Counted from the stretch's first letter, positions 7,815-14,648 are shown. The stretch: 21,387 bases of DNA from DATAMF01 sp964472565 (GCA_964472565.1 CAYYNB010000101.1:1-21387), one strand, 5' to 3'. A program made the numbers and translations. Notes: generated by a model from the letters alone, not told the origin.

Positions 7815-8567
7815 ATGCCGCACCCTGATTGGAATTCACTTCCGCCGATCCCCGTTCCCCTCGCGTCGAACCGCCACCCGATCATTGTTGGGCACAGGGG
7901 CGCACGCGGACTCGCCCCTGAGAATACACTATCCGCGTTTCAGGTCGCGGCCAATCTCGCTATAGATGGAGTAGAGTTTGATGTCCAGCGCGCGGCAGAT
8001 GGACACTTGATCGTCTTTCACGATGAAACAGTAGAGCGCTGTACAGATGGACAGGGCGCAGTTGAAAGTCTCACCCTCGATGAGATCAAACAACTGGATG
8101 CCGGGAGCATATATGCTGAGGCATTTCACGGTGAACGTATCCCCACGCTGTGTGAAGTCTTTGATTTTCTACGCCCCACAAATTTGCTCGTATTTTTAGA
8201 GATCAAAAATCCCTGGCGGTATCCCGGTATTGAAGAGCAAATTATCCAACTGATTCGGAAGTACGATCTGGTTAGCCGAACCCAGATTCGTTCCTTCTAC
8301 CACCCATCGCTGCACACCTGTTACCAAATCGCTCCTGAAATCGCGATCTCGGAATTATGGTTCCATCAGATACCCACTGAATACAATTTCAAAACCATCA
8401 ACGTACTATACTCGCTCTACACGCCGGAAACCCTGAAGCGTCTCCACGAGGACGGATTACAAGCCACCGCTTGGACAGTAAACGAAGTCGATATTGCACG
8501 CCAGCTTATACACGATGGGATTGATGGGCTAACCACTGACTTCCCAGATCGTATGCTCCAGTTATAA
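7815..8567 (+). CDS. Glycerophosphodiester phosphodiesterase
   Basis: A 250-aa GDPD-family TIM-barrel enzyme, expected to hydrolyse glycerophosphodiesters to glycerol-3-phosphate plus an alcohol. Motifs: IIVGHRGARGLAPENT (His27, Arg28, Glu36), GVEFDVQ (Glu54, Asp56), LIVFHDETVERCTDG (His69), FLEIK (Glu129, Lys131) and the C-terminal TAWTVNEVD with GIDGLTTDFPDRM, all typical. There is no signal peptide, so the enzyme is probably cytoplasmic. AGAAGGA lies 7 nt before the ATG at 7815; an upstream in-frame start would overlap the preceding gene and lacks support. The gene ends 2 bp before the YacP-like gene. Confidence 0.95.
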   Translation: MPHPDWNSLPPIPVPLASNRHPIIVGHRGARGLAPENTLSAFQVAANLAIDGVEFDVQRAADGHLIVFHDETVERCTDGQGAVESLTLDEIKQLDAGSIYAEAFHGERIPTLCEVFDFLRPTNLLVFLEIKNPWRYPGIEEQIIQLIRKYDLVSRTQIRSFYHPSLHTCYQIAPEIAISELWFHQIPTEYNFKTINVLYSLYTPETLKRLHEDGLQATAWTVNEVDIARQLIHDGIDGLTTDFPDRMLQL

Positions 8568-8569
8568 CG

Positions 8570-9040
8570 ATGCATTATCTGATTGATGGGCATAACTTAA
8601 TCGCTCACGTTCCCGGTATGCGGTTGGATGATCCCAACGACGAAGCCAAACTGGTCGAGCGCTTACGAGCATTCATGGGGCGCAAAAAACAAAGCTGTAC
8701 TGTCGTGTTTGACAAAGGATTGCCAGGTGGCCCTTCGCGCGATCTATCAACTTACAGCGTCAAAGTCGTATTTGCACATGGCGGCACTACCGCCGATGGT
8801 ATTCTTTTAGAGCGCATCCGCGAACTCAATGATCCCAACCGTTTCATTGTAATTTCAGCCGATCAGCAGATCACTCAAGCCGCCATGCGCCGCCGCATCC
8901 GAGTGCTGTCACCGGGCGACTTTGCCGAGCAGTTAATTTCTCCCAGTGTTCCCAACGATAGTGATCCGAATCCCCATCTAACCCCTGATGAAATTGCCGA
9001 GTGGATGCGTTTGTTTGGGGAAGACTCGGACGAATCCTAG
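8570..9040 (+). CDS. YacP-type NYN domain ribonuclease
   Basis: A 156-aa protein of the NYN (PIN-like) fold, YacP family, whose members are RNA nucleases; the B. subtilis member is Rae1. The conserved acidic pattern is visible: YLIDGHNLI (Asp6, Asn9), VVFDKGLPGG, TTADGILLERI (Asp in the middle of the chain) and VISADQQI (Asp). The region after about residue 120 ends in an acidic tail (TPDEIAEWMRLFGEDSDES). The ATG lies 2 bp after the GDPD stop, suggesting coupling. Rae1 cuts mRNA at the ribosomal A site; whether this shorter homologue does so is not known. Confidence 0.88.
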   Translation: MHYLIDGHNLIAHVPGMRLDDPNDEAKLVERLRAFMGRKKQSCTVVFDKGLPGGPSRDLSTYSVKVVFAHGGTTADGILLERIRELNDPNRFIVISADQQITQAAMRRRIRVLSPGDFAEQLISPSVPNDSDPNPHLTPDEIAEWMRLFGEDSDES

Positions 9041-9089
9041 CCTATTTTTAGCCTTCTTTCTTTCTCATATTTCTCTCATACACCCCTCA

Positions 9090-9117
9090 TTCTCAACTAA
9101 GCATCCCGGTTTATTAT
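9090..9117 (+). promoter_or_regulatory. Possible promoter for the small RNA
   Basis: TTCTCA (9090-9095, four of six to consensus) and TATTAT (9112-9117, five of six) with a 16-bp spacer. Transcription would start near 9124, just before the first stem of the structured stretch. Confidence 0.4.
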
Positions 9118-9123
9118 CATGTT

Positions 9124-9311
9124 CATAAGCGTCTTGAAGAGATAGGATGCAGTGGCTCATGTAATGGGATAGAGGTGGCTTGTAGTAAGCACTCAAGACG
9201 CTGGGCCTGGCATAATACGGAGATGCGCGTCGCCGATGATTATGGTTAGGCCAAAAAATAACGAACCGCCTGTGGTGCCCCCCCCCTCTCCACAGGCGGT
9301 TCTCTTTTTTC
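9124..9311 (+). ncRNA. Candidate structured small RNA, about 185 nt
   Basis: Between the YacP-like gene and the tRNA lies a stretch with no coding frame but strong RNA structure. Stem 1 is a perfect 10-bp pair AGCGTCTTGA (9128-9137) with TCAAGACGCT (9193-9202), enclosing two smaller hairpins (CTCAT-GTA-ATGGG and GCTT-GTAGT-AAGC), as in a three-way junction. Hairpin 2 stacks GGCCT/AGGCC (9204-9208, 9248-9252), CATAAT/ATTATG (9211-9216, 9239-9244) and CGG/CCG. A strong terminator hairpin ends the unit. I checked by eye for SRP RNA, RNase P and tmRNA signatures and saw none. It cannot be a riboswitch for a protein because only a tRNA follows the terminator. Identity unknown; 6S-like RNAs cannot be excluded. 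Confidence 0.5.
9263..9311 (+). terminator. Strong intrinsic terminator
   Basis: GAACCGCCTGTGG (9263-9275) pairs perfectly over 13 bp with CCACAGGCGGTTC (9290-9302), with a C-rich loop, followed by TCTTTTTTCTTTC. It ends the candidate small RNA and insulates the tRNA from upstream transcription. Confidence 0.9.
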
Positions 9312-9373
9312 TTTCGTTTTCAGAGTTCGCCCCTTGTCAGCCTACATTCCGCCGTGTATACTAACGTTGGTTT

Positions 9374-9450
9374 CGGGGTGTAGCGCAGTTGGCCAGCGCG
9401 CTGCGTTTGGGACGCAGAGGTCCCCGGTTCAAGTCCGGGCACCCCGACCA
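9374..9450 (+). tRNA. tRNA-Pro (anticodon UGG)
   Basis: A complete 77-nt tRNA with encoded CCA. The acceptor stem is CGGGGTG/CACCCCG, discriminator A at 9447, CCA at 9448-9450. The anticodon stem is CTGCG/CGCAG with loop TTTGGGA, giving anticodon TGG, which reads proline CCN codons. The T-arm contains GGTTCAAGTCC. An integrase gene lies immediately beyond its 3' end, so this is the probable integration target; the gene is intact because the element restores the 3' end. Confidence 0.97.
9410..9450. other. Probable attL, left attachment site in tRNA-Pro 3' part
   Basis: Tyrosine integrases commonly use the 3' half of a tRNA gene as attB. Here the integrase is 96 bp from the tRNA 3' end and is transcribed toward it. 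The exact core cannot be fixed because the other end (attR, a repeat of part of this sequence) is not seen in the window. Confidence 0.5.
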
Positions 9451-9492
9451 CCTTTATCGACAGTTTGGATCAGTTTGGCACTCAATAAAATC

Positions 9493-9531
9493 AAAAAGGG
9501 CCGTTGTGGATAACTACAGCGGCCCTTTTTT
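9493..9531. terminator. Bidirectional intrinsic terminator after tRNA and integrase
   Basis: An A-tract, GGGCCGTTGTGG, ATAA loop, CTACAGCGGCCC and a T-tract form a long hairpin with U-runs on both strands. It ends tRNA-Pro transcription (plus) and integrase transcription (minus). Confidence 0.88.
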
Positions 9532-9546
9532 ATTTGCACCTTGTGC

Positions 9547-10437
9547 TTACAACATTTGTCCCGCATCTCTCAAGTCAGACTCATCTACATCCTGATAGTA
9601 ACTCAAAGTGATCAGGATGTTGGTGTGACCCAGGTAATGCTGAGTGACCCGCGGCGCAACATGGGCGCGTGCGAATTTCAGGCCGACGCGGTGGCGAAAT
9701 GAATGCGCACCAAGCCTGCGGCTTAACCCCGCTGCCTTACTTAACCGGCGGGTGATCTGGGAAACCGACTGGGCGTTGAGCGGGCCGTGACCGCGTATCG
9801 AGATAAACACATGATCGTGGTCGACGTCGGGTCGCATCTGCAGCCATGTTTTGATGGCGTCTACCGTTTCCTGATCGAAGTAGATGCGCCGCCGCTTGTC
9901 GCCCTTGCCTGTCACTAACGCCGAGGCGGATCCAAGTTCCAGATCGCCGACCCTCAAGTCCGCCAGTTCCCCCGCTCGACAACCCGAACGAATGAGTACC
10001 AGCAAAATAGCGCGGTTGCGTGGTTGGTGCAATGCAACGGAGAGTAATTGTTCCACCTCCTCGTCCGTTGCTGCTTTGCCCTGACCCAGCGGGCGCTGCG
10101 GGCGGGGATTGTGCAGTATACGCGCAGGCGATTGGGGAATAAACTCCCGCTCCTCGCCCCAGGCGAAAAAGGTCTTAATCATTTTGATGTTTTTGTAAAC
10201 CGTTACCGACGAGAGGGGTTTATGGACCACTGGGCGCTTGGGATGGTTGGCAAACTTCAATTTGTTCTGCCGCATCTCCAGGATATACGCATCCAGGTCT
10301 TCAGTGCGAATGAGTTCAGCGGGACGCTCTGGGCCAATCGCATCCACAAAACGAGTCAAAAAACGTTTATATGTGGAGCGTGTTTGCGGGGCACGATCCA
10401 CCCGGAGAAATAGATCGAGTAGTTCATTGAGTTTCAT
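9547..10437 (-). CDS. Tyrosine recombinase (integrase) of the mobile element
   Basis: A 296-aa site-specific recombinase. Residues 1-95 form the SAM-like core-binding domain (MKLNELLDLFL, VYKNIKMIKTFFAWG). The catalytic domain carries Arg154 (SGCRAGEL), Lys178 (TGKGDK), His245 and Arg248 (HSFRH), His271 (LGHTN) and the nucleophile Tyr280 (LSYYQ), so all active-site residues are present. There is no Arm-binding domain beyond the core, so it is a compact XerC/D-like type. The start at 10437 has GGAGGAG 7 nt upstream; an upstream in-frame extension lacks a ribosome site. The gene runs toward tRNA-Pro and defines the left end of the element. An extended -10 promoter lies at 10457-10465. Confidence 0.95.
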   Translation of the reverse strand: MKLNELLDLFLRVDRAPQTRSTYKRFLTRFVDAIGPERPAELIRTEDLDAYILEMRQNKLKFANHPKRPVVHKPLSSVTVYKNIKMIKTFFAWGEEREFIPQSPARILHNPRPQRPLGQGKAATDEEVEQLLSVALHQPRNRAILLVLIRSGCRAGELADLRVGDLELGSASALVTGKGDKRRRIYFDQETVDAIKTWLQMRPDVDHDHVFISIRGHGPLNAQSVSQITRRLSKAAGLSRRLGAHSFRHRVGLKFARAHVAPRVTQHYLGHTNILITLSYYQDVDESDLRDAGQML

Positions 10438-10456
10438 ATTATCTCCTCCATCACAC

Positions 10457-10465
10457 ATGATAGCA
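10457..10465 (-). promoter_or_regulatory. Extended -10 promoter of the integrase
   Basis: On the minus strand TGCTATCAT is an extended -10 (five of six in the hexamer). The start point would fall near 10450, directly before the GGAGGAG ribosome site, giving a very short leader. An overlapping near-palindrome around ATTCATGAA could be an operator, but this is speculative. Confidence 0.4.
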
Positions 10466-10547
10466 CTATTCATGAACAGTAGAGGAGTCGCTGATCTGTC
10501 GCTTTTCTGACGCAACACTAACTTTTAACAAACAAATAAACAACGCA

Positions 10548-10581
10548 ACTGGCGAAGATGCACTTAACCACCTTCGCCAGT
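10548..10581. other. 10-bp inverted repeat upstream of integrase
   Basis: ACTGGCGAAG (10548-10557) and CTTCGCCAGT (10572-10581), perfect, 14-nt loop. The minus-strand side is moderately T-rich. It may be a leftward terminator or a protein-binding site; nothing distinguishes these. Confidence 0.45.
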
Positions 10582-10622
10582 CTAACCCTGCACCGGCACG
10601 GACCGCCGCGTGAGGGCTAAAA

Positions 10623-10667
10623 CGAAGTATACGTGTGTCTGCCACGCTGTACAAAACTTCGCTTTTT
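10623..10667 (+). terminator. Rightward hairpin with T-tract before the replication region
   Basis: CGAAGT (10623-10628) pairs with ACTTCG (10656-10661), with an inner CGTG/CACG helix, followed by CTTTTTG. It can act as an intrinsic terminator or attenuator upstream of the small ORF that opens the replication module. Confidence 0.5.
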
Positions 10668-10705
10668 GCCCCTGCTCCCGCCGTGTGCATAGAAGGTTGA
10701 TGCGT

Positions 10706-10906
10706 ATGGAGGGAGTGCTTTATTTGGCTCAGATGCTGCAATCCGGCAGTCAAACGGTGAGGACCCTCATTGCCGATGGGGACCCGCACCGTGCCTTAGC
10801 GCATGCCCTTTGGCTGAAGAGCATGCGCCATCCAGACGGCGCGTGGTTGGTCGAGGAAGCTCGCCGGGCCGTGCGCGAGACCCAGCCCGTATTCACATTG
10901 GCGTGA
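10706..10906 (+). CDS. Small protein of unknown function, first gene of the replication module
   Basis: A 66-aa protein, MEGVLYLAQMLQSGSQTV and onward, that I do not recognise. It reads as three amphipathic helices rich in Ala, Arg and Leu (AHALWLKSMRHPDG, WLVEEARRAV) and could be a small regulator. AGAAGG lies 9 nt before the ATG at 10706; an ATG at 10700 in frame is too close to it. Two further short ORFs and the initiator gene follow in the same direction, so it may be cotranscribed with them. Confidence 0.5.
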   Translation: MEGVLYLAQMLQSGSQTVRTLIADGDPHRALAHALWLKSMRHPDGAWLVEEARRAVRETQPVFTLA

Positions 10907-10915
10907 GGTGTGCTG

Positions 10916-10984
10916 ATGGATCGTTCGTCTCCACCCAAACAAAAAGCCGCGGGGGCGGCTTCTGGTGGGTGGATTAGCCCATGA
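10916..10984 (+). CDS. Possible 22-aa leader ORF in the rep leader
   Basis: MDRSSPPKQKAAGAASGGWI and two more residues. GAGG (10905-10908) is 7 nt before the ATG. The frame runs through the minus-facing terminator hairpin at 10937-10961, so its translation would unfold that hairpin on the sense transcript. It could be a regulatory leader peptide rather than a functional protein. Confidence 0.35.
   Translation: MDRSSPPKQKAAGAASGGWISP
10937..10961 (-). terminator. Minus-strand intrinsic terminator in the rep leader
   Basis: AAGCCGC (10944-10950) pairs with GCGGCTT (10955-10961) around a GGGG loop. On the minus strand the stem is followed by TTTTTGTTT, a good terminator; on the plus strand no T-run follows. 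No minus-strand gene precedes it, which hints at a short antisense RNA. Confidence 0.6.
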
Positions 10985-11026
10985 TGGAGAAAGCATCATG
11001 AACTACAGAAAGTTTAACACGTTAAA
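10980..11026. promoter_or_regulatory. Two inverted repeats in the rep leader
   Basis: CATGATG (10980-10986) and CATCATG (10994-11000) form a 7-bp hairpin with a 7-nt loop. TTTAACACGTTAAA (11013-11026) is a near-palindrome (6-bp arms, 2-nt centre), AT-rich and shaped like an operator or initiator-binding site. Both lie between the short leader ORFs and the initiator gene. Confidence 0.45.
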
Positions 11027-11078
11027 TTGTCAGGTACAAGTCCCTCAGCGTCAGAACTGCGTAGGAGTTTTGTCATGA
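10998..11078 (+). CDS. 26-aa leader peptide translationally coupled to the initiator gene
   Basis: MNYRKFNTLNCQVQVPQRQN and six more residues. GGAG (10986-10989) is 8 nt before the ATG. Its TGA (11076-11078) overlaps the initiator ATG (11075-11077) as ATGA, so translation of the leader would feed the initiator gene. Plasmid rep genes such as IncFII repA use coupled leader peptides for copy control; the parallel here is inferred. Confidence 0.45.
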   Translation: MNYRKFNTLNCQVQVPQRQNCVGVLS

Positions 11079-12358
11079 ACCTGGGACAGTTAACTGACAA
11101 ACAGCGCGGGACCTACGCCCAGGTCCCTATTGAATTGATTCTGAACTCCTGCATCAGCGAGGGCGCGGTACGTCTTTTCGCTTACGCGCAATGGCGTGAG
11201 GGAGACGGGCAGAACTTCGAAGGCCGCGAGTCAATCGCCGAGGCCATGGGCGTTTCCGAAAAGACGGTCAGTAAATACGTCGCTGAATTGGAGGCGTCGG
11301 ACTGGATGGCCGTGACCAGGCGAAACAATAAAAAAGGCCGGTCAACCAACTTCTATCGCGCCTTTGAAACGCAGTCAGCCTGCCGTCAGTGGCGCACCCA
11401 GAACAATCAACCCAAAGTAGCACGCCCGATTCAACCTCGCAAGGGTCGTGAAGGAATCGGCGGCACCCCCACGCATCGGTTATTAGACAATAAAGAGAAC
11501 TTGAGTTCCTCATCTTACCAAGACGGTAAAGAGAACTTGAGTTCCCCAACCGAAGGCGATAATGAGAACTCAAATGCCTTAACTGATGGGAACTCCAGTT
11601 CACCTACCTTCGGCGAGAATGGGAACTCCAGTTCCCAGCATTATCCAGACTCAGATTCTATCCAGACTCAGAGTTATCCAGATTCAGACTCGGCATGTCC
11701 AACCACCAATGGCGACAGCCCGCAAGGGGCTGCGCCTCCGGGGAATCAAATCGATCATCTGGGCGATGATGATCAAGCAACCCGGTGGGGGTTGTCGGTT
11801 GGGGATACGGTTTATTGGGTCGATGAGCAGGATGAGACTCGTTTCCCTGTTATTCACGAGGCCGTGCTCAAACGCTTCACGCCGCAAATGGTCGTTATCG
11901 AACTGGATCAGGGCGGGCAGCGCGTTGAAAAGCTGCGTAAACCAACCTCACTCTCTAAAACGCGACCTGAATTGAACCGGCGTACTTCCACGCTCCAGGA
12001 TGTGCTGGCCGAGGTGTTATGGGGGATCAAGCCTGATCAACAGATCGGCAAACAAGCCATGATCGACCTGAATACTTATCAATCTAACGTTCTGGCGTCT
12101 TATCCCAAAATCACGCCGGAGCATTTACGAGCAGCACTGGAACGTAAGGGGGAGTATCTCTCGCGTCGGGTGACAGGTGTATTGGCCGCGATAGGAGAAT
12201 ACCGCGACAGCCTTAAGTCTGGTTCAAATGGCACGCTAGCTGAGCGGAAGCCGGGCATGCCGCGTGATTTAACCTTGATCTACCCTGAGAATCCGCTGAC
12301 GGTTGAACAGGAAGATGCGTTAATAGACGAACTTCGAAAGATGGGGGGAAAATCATGA
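11075..12358 (+). CDS. Winged-helix replication initiator-like protein
   Basis: A 427-aa protein. The N-terminus (about 15-95) is a winged helix-turn-helix like those of phage and plasmid replication proteins, with RESIAEAMGVSEKTVSKYVA as recognition helices. A low-complexity Asn/Ser/Asp-rich segment (about 140-206) is encoded by DNA repeats. A small beta-rich stretch follows (LSVGDTVYWVDEQDETRF, about 245-290), then a helical C-terminal part (about 305-427). Position directly before a DnaC-type loader and DnaB helicase, with the repeats inside the gene, argues for an initiator that binds its own gene, as in lambda O. The start ATG has AGGAG 7 nt upstream. The gene overlaps the loader gene by ATGA. 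The initiator role is inferred from architecture and context, not from a named family. Confidence 0.65.
   Translation: MNLGQLTDKQRGTYAQVPIELILNSCISEGAVRLFAYAQWREGDGQNFEGRESIAEAMGVSEKTVSKYVAELEASDWMAVTRRNNKKGRSTNFYRAFETQSACRQWRTQNNQPKVARPIQPRKGREGIGGTPTHRLLDNKENLSSSSYQDGKENLSSPTEGDNENSNALTDGNSSSPTFGENGNSSSQHYPDSDSIQTQSYPDSDSACPTTNGDSPQGAAPPGNQIDHLGDDDQATRWGLSVGDTVYWVDEQDETRFPVIHEAVLKRFTPQMVVIELDQGGQRVEKLRKPTSLSKTRPELNRRTSTLQDVLAEVLWGIKPDQQIGKQAMIDLNTYQSNVLASYPKITPEHLRAALERKGEYLSRRVTGVLAAIGEYRDSLKSGSNGTLAERKPGMPRDLTLIYPENPLTVEQEDALIDELRKMGGKS
11497..11634. repeat. Iteron-like palindromic repeats inside the initiator gene
   Basis: Copies of GAACT-NN-AGTTC at 11497-11508 and 11533-11544 (centre TG), 11590-11601 and 11623-11634 (centre CC), plus a degenerate copy at 11566-11577. 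Start-to-start distances are 36, 33, 24 and 33 bp, all multiples of three. The last copy extends to an 8-bp-arm palindrome GGGAACT-CC-AGTTCCC. They encode the protein repeat ENLSS/GNSSS. Confidence 0.7.
11641..11682 (+). other. Three DnaA-box-like repeats, candidate replication origin
   Basis: TTATCCAGA (11641-11649), CTATCCAGA (11658-11666) and TTATCCAGA (11674-11682), spaced 17 and 16 bp. The first and third differ from the DnaA box TTATCCACA at one base. They sit in longer direct repeats (TATCCAGAyTCAGA) and right after the iterons, so the segment 11490-11690 is the likely element origin. Confidence 0.5.
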
Positions 12359-13182
12359 GCGATATTCCAGCCGGACTCCGGTACCGATTGGATCAGGAGG
12401 GTCGCACTTGCAAGGTGTGCGGCGGCTTAGGCTTCGTCCTGCCGTCCAATCTACCACCAACCGACCCGCGCTACCACATTCCCGTCCCCTGCCCCGCCTG
12501 CACGGACCCCGCCGAAATACGGCGGCGCAAATGGGCGGCGCTAGAGCGGAAGTTTGGGAATCATTGGTTGCACGCCTCACCTAAGCTGCGTGAATTTGGC
12601 CTGGAGGATTTTGCCCATCTCCCCAACAAGCTGCTTCACGGCAAGGGGGCGGCTGTTCAGGCGACCAGCTTGTGGGCCGAGCGGCGTGATCTGACATACA
12701 GGGTTCTCCGTTTGCAAGCCCCGGTGGTCATGGAACAGGCGTCTTATCGCTCTCTGGTTATTTCCGGCGTTTCCGATATGGGTAAAACACACCTGGCGGC
12801 AGCGGCGTTTTTCAAGCGTATTGAACAAGAAGTCGGACTTGCCATCACTTACGAATCTCTGGTGCGCTGCATCCAGGCGGGGTACGGCGACGGCACTTCA
12901 GACGATCTGATCCAGTTCGCGAGCCAAGTGCCTGTTTTGTTCATTGATGATTTGGGGAACGCGGGACATGGGACCGAAAAAGAGGACCGAAGCCGGATTG
13001 CGTTTGCCATTATCAACCACCGCTACAACTACAAACTGCCGACACTGATTACGACCAATCTAACCTTTGATGCGTTATCCGAGCAGTTTGATTACAAAAC
13101 TGCCCGGCGGCTGAAAAGTGAGGCGGTCTGGATCACGATGAGCGGAGAAGCACTGGGCTTACGGGGAGGCCAACATGAGTAA
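12355..13182 (+). CDS. DnaC/IstB-type AAA+ helicase loader
   Basis: A 275-aa AAA+ ATPase expected to load the replicative helicase encoded next. The N-terminal part carries a probable zinc site with Cys19, Cys22, Cys46 and Cys49 (CKVCGG, CPAC). Walker A is GVSDMGKT (138-145), Walker B is VLFIDDL (194-200), the sensor-1 region reads LITTNLTFD and the arginine-rich TARRLKSEA lies near the end. Such zinc-knuckle DnaC relatives are common in phages and integrative elements. The ATG overlaps the initiator stop as ATGA, and its own stop overlaps the dnaB gene start by 8 bp, so the three are translated from one transcript. DnaC rather than IstB is favoured by context. Confidence 0.9.
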   Translation: MSDIPAGLRYRLDQEGRTCKVCGGLGFVLPSNLPPTDPRYHIPVPCPACTDPAEIRRRKWAALERKFGNHWLHASPKLREFGLEDFAHLPNKLLHGKGAAVQATSLWAERRDLTYRVLRLQAPVVMEQASYRSLVISGVSDMGKTHLAAAAFFKRIEQEVGLAITYESLVRCIQAGYGDGTSDDLIQFASQVPVLFIDDLGNAGHGTEKEDRSRIAFAIINHRYNYKLPTLITTNLTFDALSEQFDYKTARRLKSEAVWITMSGEALGLRGGQHE

Positions 13183-14557
13183 CAACGGACAGCGGGTTGA
13201 TCCAATATCGCTGCCGCCGGAGAAGATGGCACCCCCCAGGGTCGAGGCCGCAGAGGCGCTGCTTGGCTCGATCCTCATCAATCCCGCCAGCCTGTTTGAT
13301 GTTATGGACTTTTTGAAGCCCGATGACTTTTTCATCACCCGTAACGACTGGGTGTACCAGGCGCTGCTGCGTATCAACGCCCGCGGGGAGAAGATGGATT
13401 ACCTGCTGGTGGTCGAGGAGCTGAAAGCACAGAACCGGCTGGATGAAATCGGCGGCGCGGCCTATGTGACCTACCTGATCAACCATACGCCCTCATCCAT
13501 TTATGCCGAAGCATATGGACGGATTGTGGAGCGCGCGGCCATTCGGCGGCGGCTGCTGAATGCGGCCAGCGAGGTGGCGCAGATTGCGCATGCCGAGGAG
13601 ATGGATATTCACGAGGTGGTGCGGCGGGCCGAGACTGCCGTGCTGGACGTCACGACGCTGCGCCATGAACGGCGCGGTGCGATGCTGGGAACGATCCTGG
13701 ATGATGTCGTTGGTGAAATTGAACGCCGGTCCCAGGCGGGTGAAAAAATAACCGGCGTGCCATCCGGCTTCACCGACCTGGATGTGATGCTCGGCGGCTT
13801 CCAAAAGTCCGATCTGATTCTCATTGCGGCTCGTCCGGGGATGGGGAAAACCTCCTGGCTGCTGAGCGCAGCCCTCAATGCGGCGCGGCGCAAGGCACGT
13901 GTCGGGATCTTCACCGTCGAGATGACGAAAAAACAGATGGTGCAGCGTCTCATCAGTGCCGAAAGCGGCATCTCGTCCGAGACACTCCGCAATGGGCAGC
14001 TGACCGATCGGGAATGGGCGCTCTTTACCGAAGCGCAGAATCGGCTGCACCGGCTGCCGATTCACATCGACGATACCCCGGCGATTACCCCCATTGATCT
14101 TCGGAGCAAAGCGCGCCGCCTTGTTCACGAGATGGGGCTGGACCTGATCATGGTCGATTACATCGGGCTGATGCACAGCGATATTTCCAGCCACCAAAAC
14201 AACCGGGTGCAGGAAGTGAGTTATATCTCCTGGCAGTTGAAGCAGTTGGCGCGTGAACTGAATGTCCCGGTGATTGCCGCTTCGCAGCTGTCGCGCGCGC
14301 TGGAGCAGCGGAAAGACAAGCGTCCCATCTTATCCGATCTCCGCGACTCGGGCAGTCTGGAGCAGGACGCTGATGTGGTTCTCTTCATCTACCGCGACGA
14401 GGCCTACAACGACAACACCGAGCGGCCCAATCAGGCCGACCTGATCATCGCCAAACATCGCAGCGGCCCGACGGGTTCGGTGGGTCTCTACTTCCGCAAG
14501 GAACTCACACAATTTACCGATTTACGCCGAACCGAGATTGACCTCGTGGGCTATTGA
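13175..14557 (+). CDS. dnaB: Replicative DNA helicase DnaB (element-encoded)
   Basis: A 460-aa helicase of the DnaB family, which unwinds DNA at the replication fork as a hexamer. The N-terminal domain (about 20-125) has the family pattern AAEALLGSILINPASLFDV and DEIGGAAYVTYLINHTPSS. The RecA-like domain starts with ITGVPSGFTDLDVMLGGF, Walker A ARPGMGKT (219-226), FTVEMTKKQMVQRL, Walker B LIMVDYIGLM, the ASQLSRALEQRKDKRPILSD motif and DLRDSGSLEQDADVVLFIYRDE. All ATPase residues are present. It is presumably a second DnaB in the cell next to the chromosomal one. It overlaps the loader gene by 8 bp. Having its own initiator, loader and helicase implies the element can replicate autonomously. 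Confidence 0.97.
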   Translation: MSNNGQRVDPISLPPEKMAPPRVEAAEALLGSILINPASLFDVMDFLKPDDFFITRNDWVYQALLRINARGEKMDYLLVVEELKAQNRLDEIGGAAYVTYLINHTPSSIYAEAYGRIVERAAIRRRLLNAASEVAQIAHAEEMDIHEVVRRAETAVLDVTTLRHERRGAMLGTILDDVVGEIERRSQAGEKITGVPSGFTDLDVMLGGFQKSDLILIAARPGMGKTSWLLSAALNAARRKARVGIFTVEMTKKQMVQRLISAESGISSETLRNGQLTDREWALFTEAQNRLHRLPIHIDDTPAITPIDLRSKARRLVHEMGLDLIMVDYIGLMHSDISSHQNNRVQEVSYISWQLKQLARELNVPVIAASQLSRALEQRKDKRPILSDLRDSGSLEQDADVVLFIYRDEAYNDNTERPNQADLIIAKHRSGPTGSVGLYFRKELTQFTDLRRTEIDLVGY

Positions 14558-14648
14558 TCGCTGACTATCCGAATCAGGGAAATGTGAATGGAAATTCAAA
14601 CGGCTTATATCGTCCAGTGTAAAAGGGGATGTCGATTAGGGGGACCAA

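Noticed and set aside
9374..9450. CRISPR array or other short regular repeats in the element
   Set aside because: No regularly spaced direct repeats were seen beyond the iterons and DnaA-box-like copies in the initiator gene.
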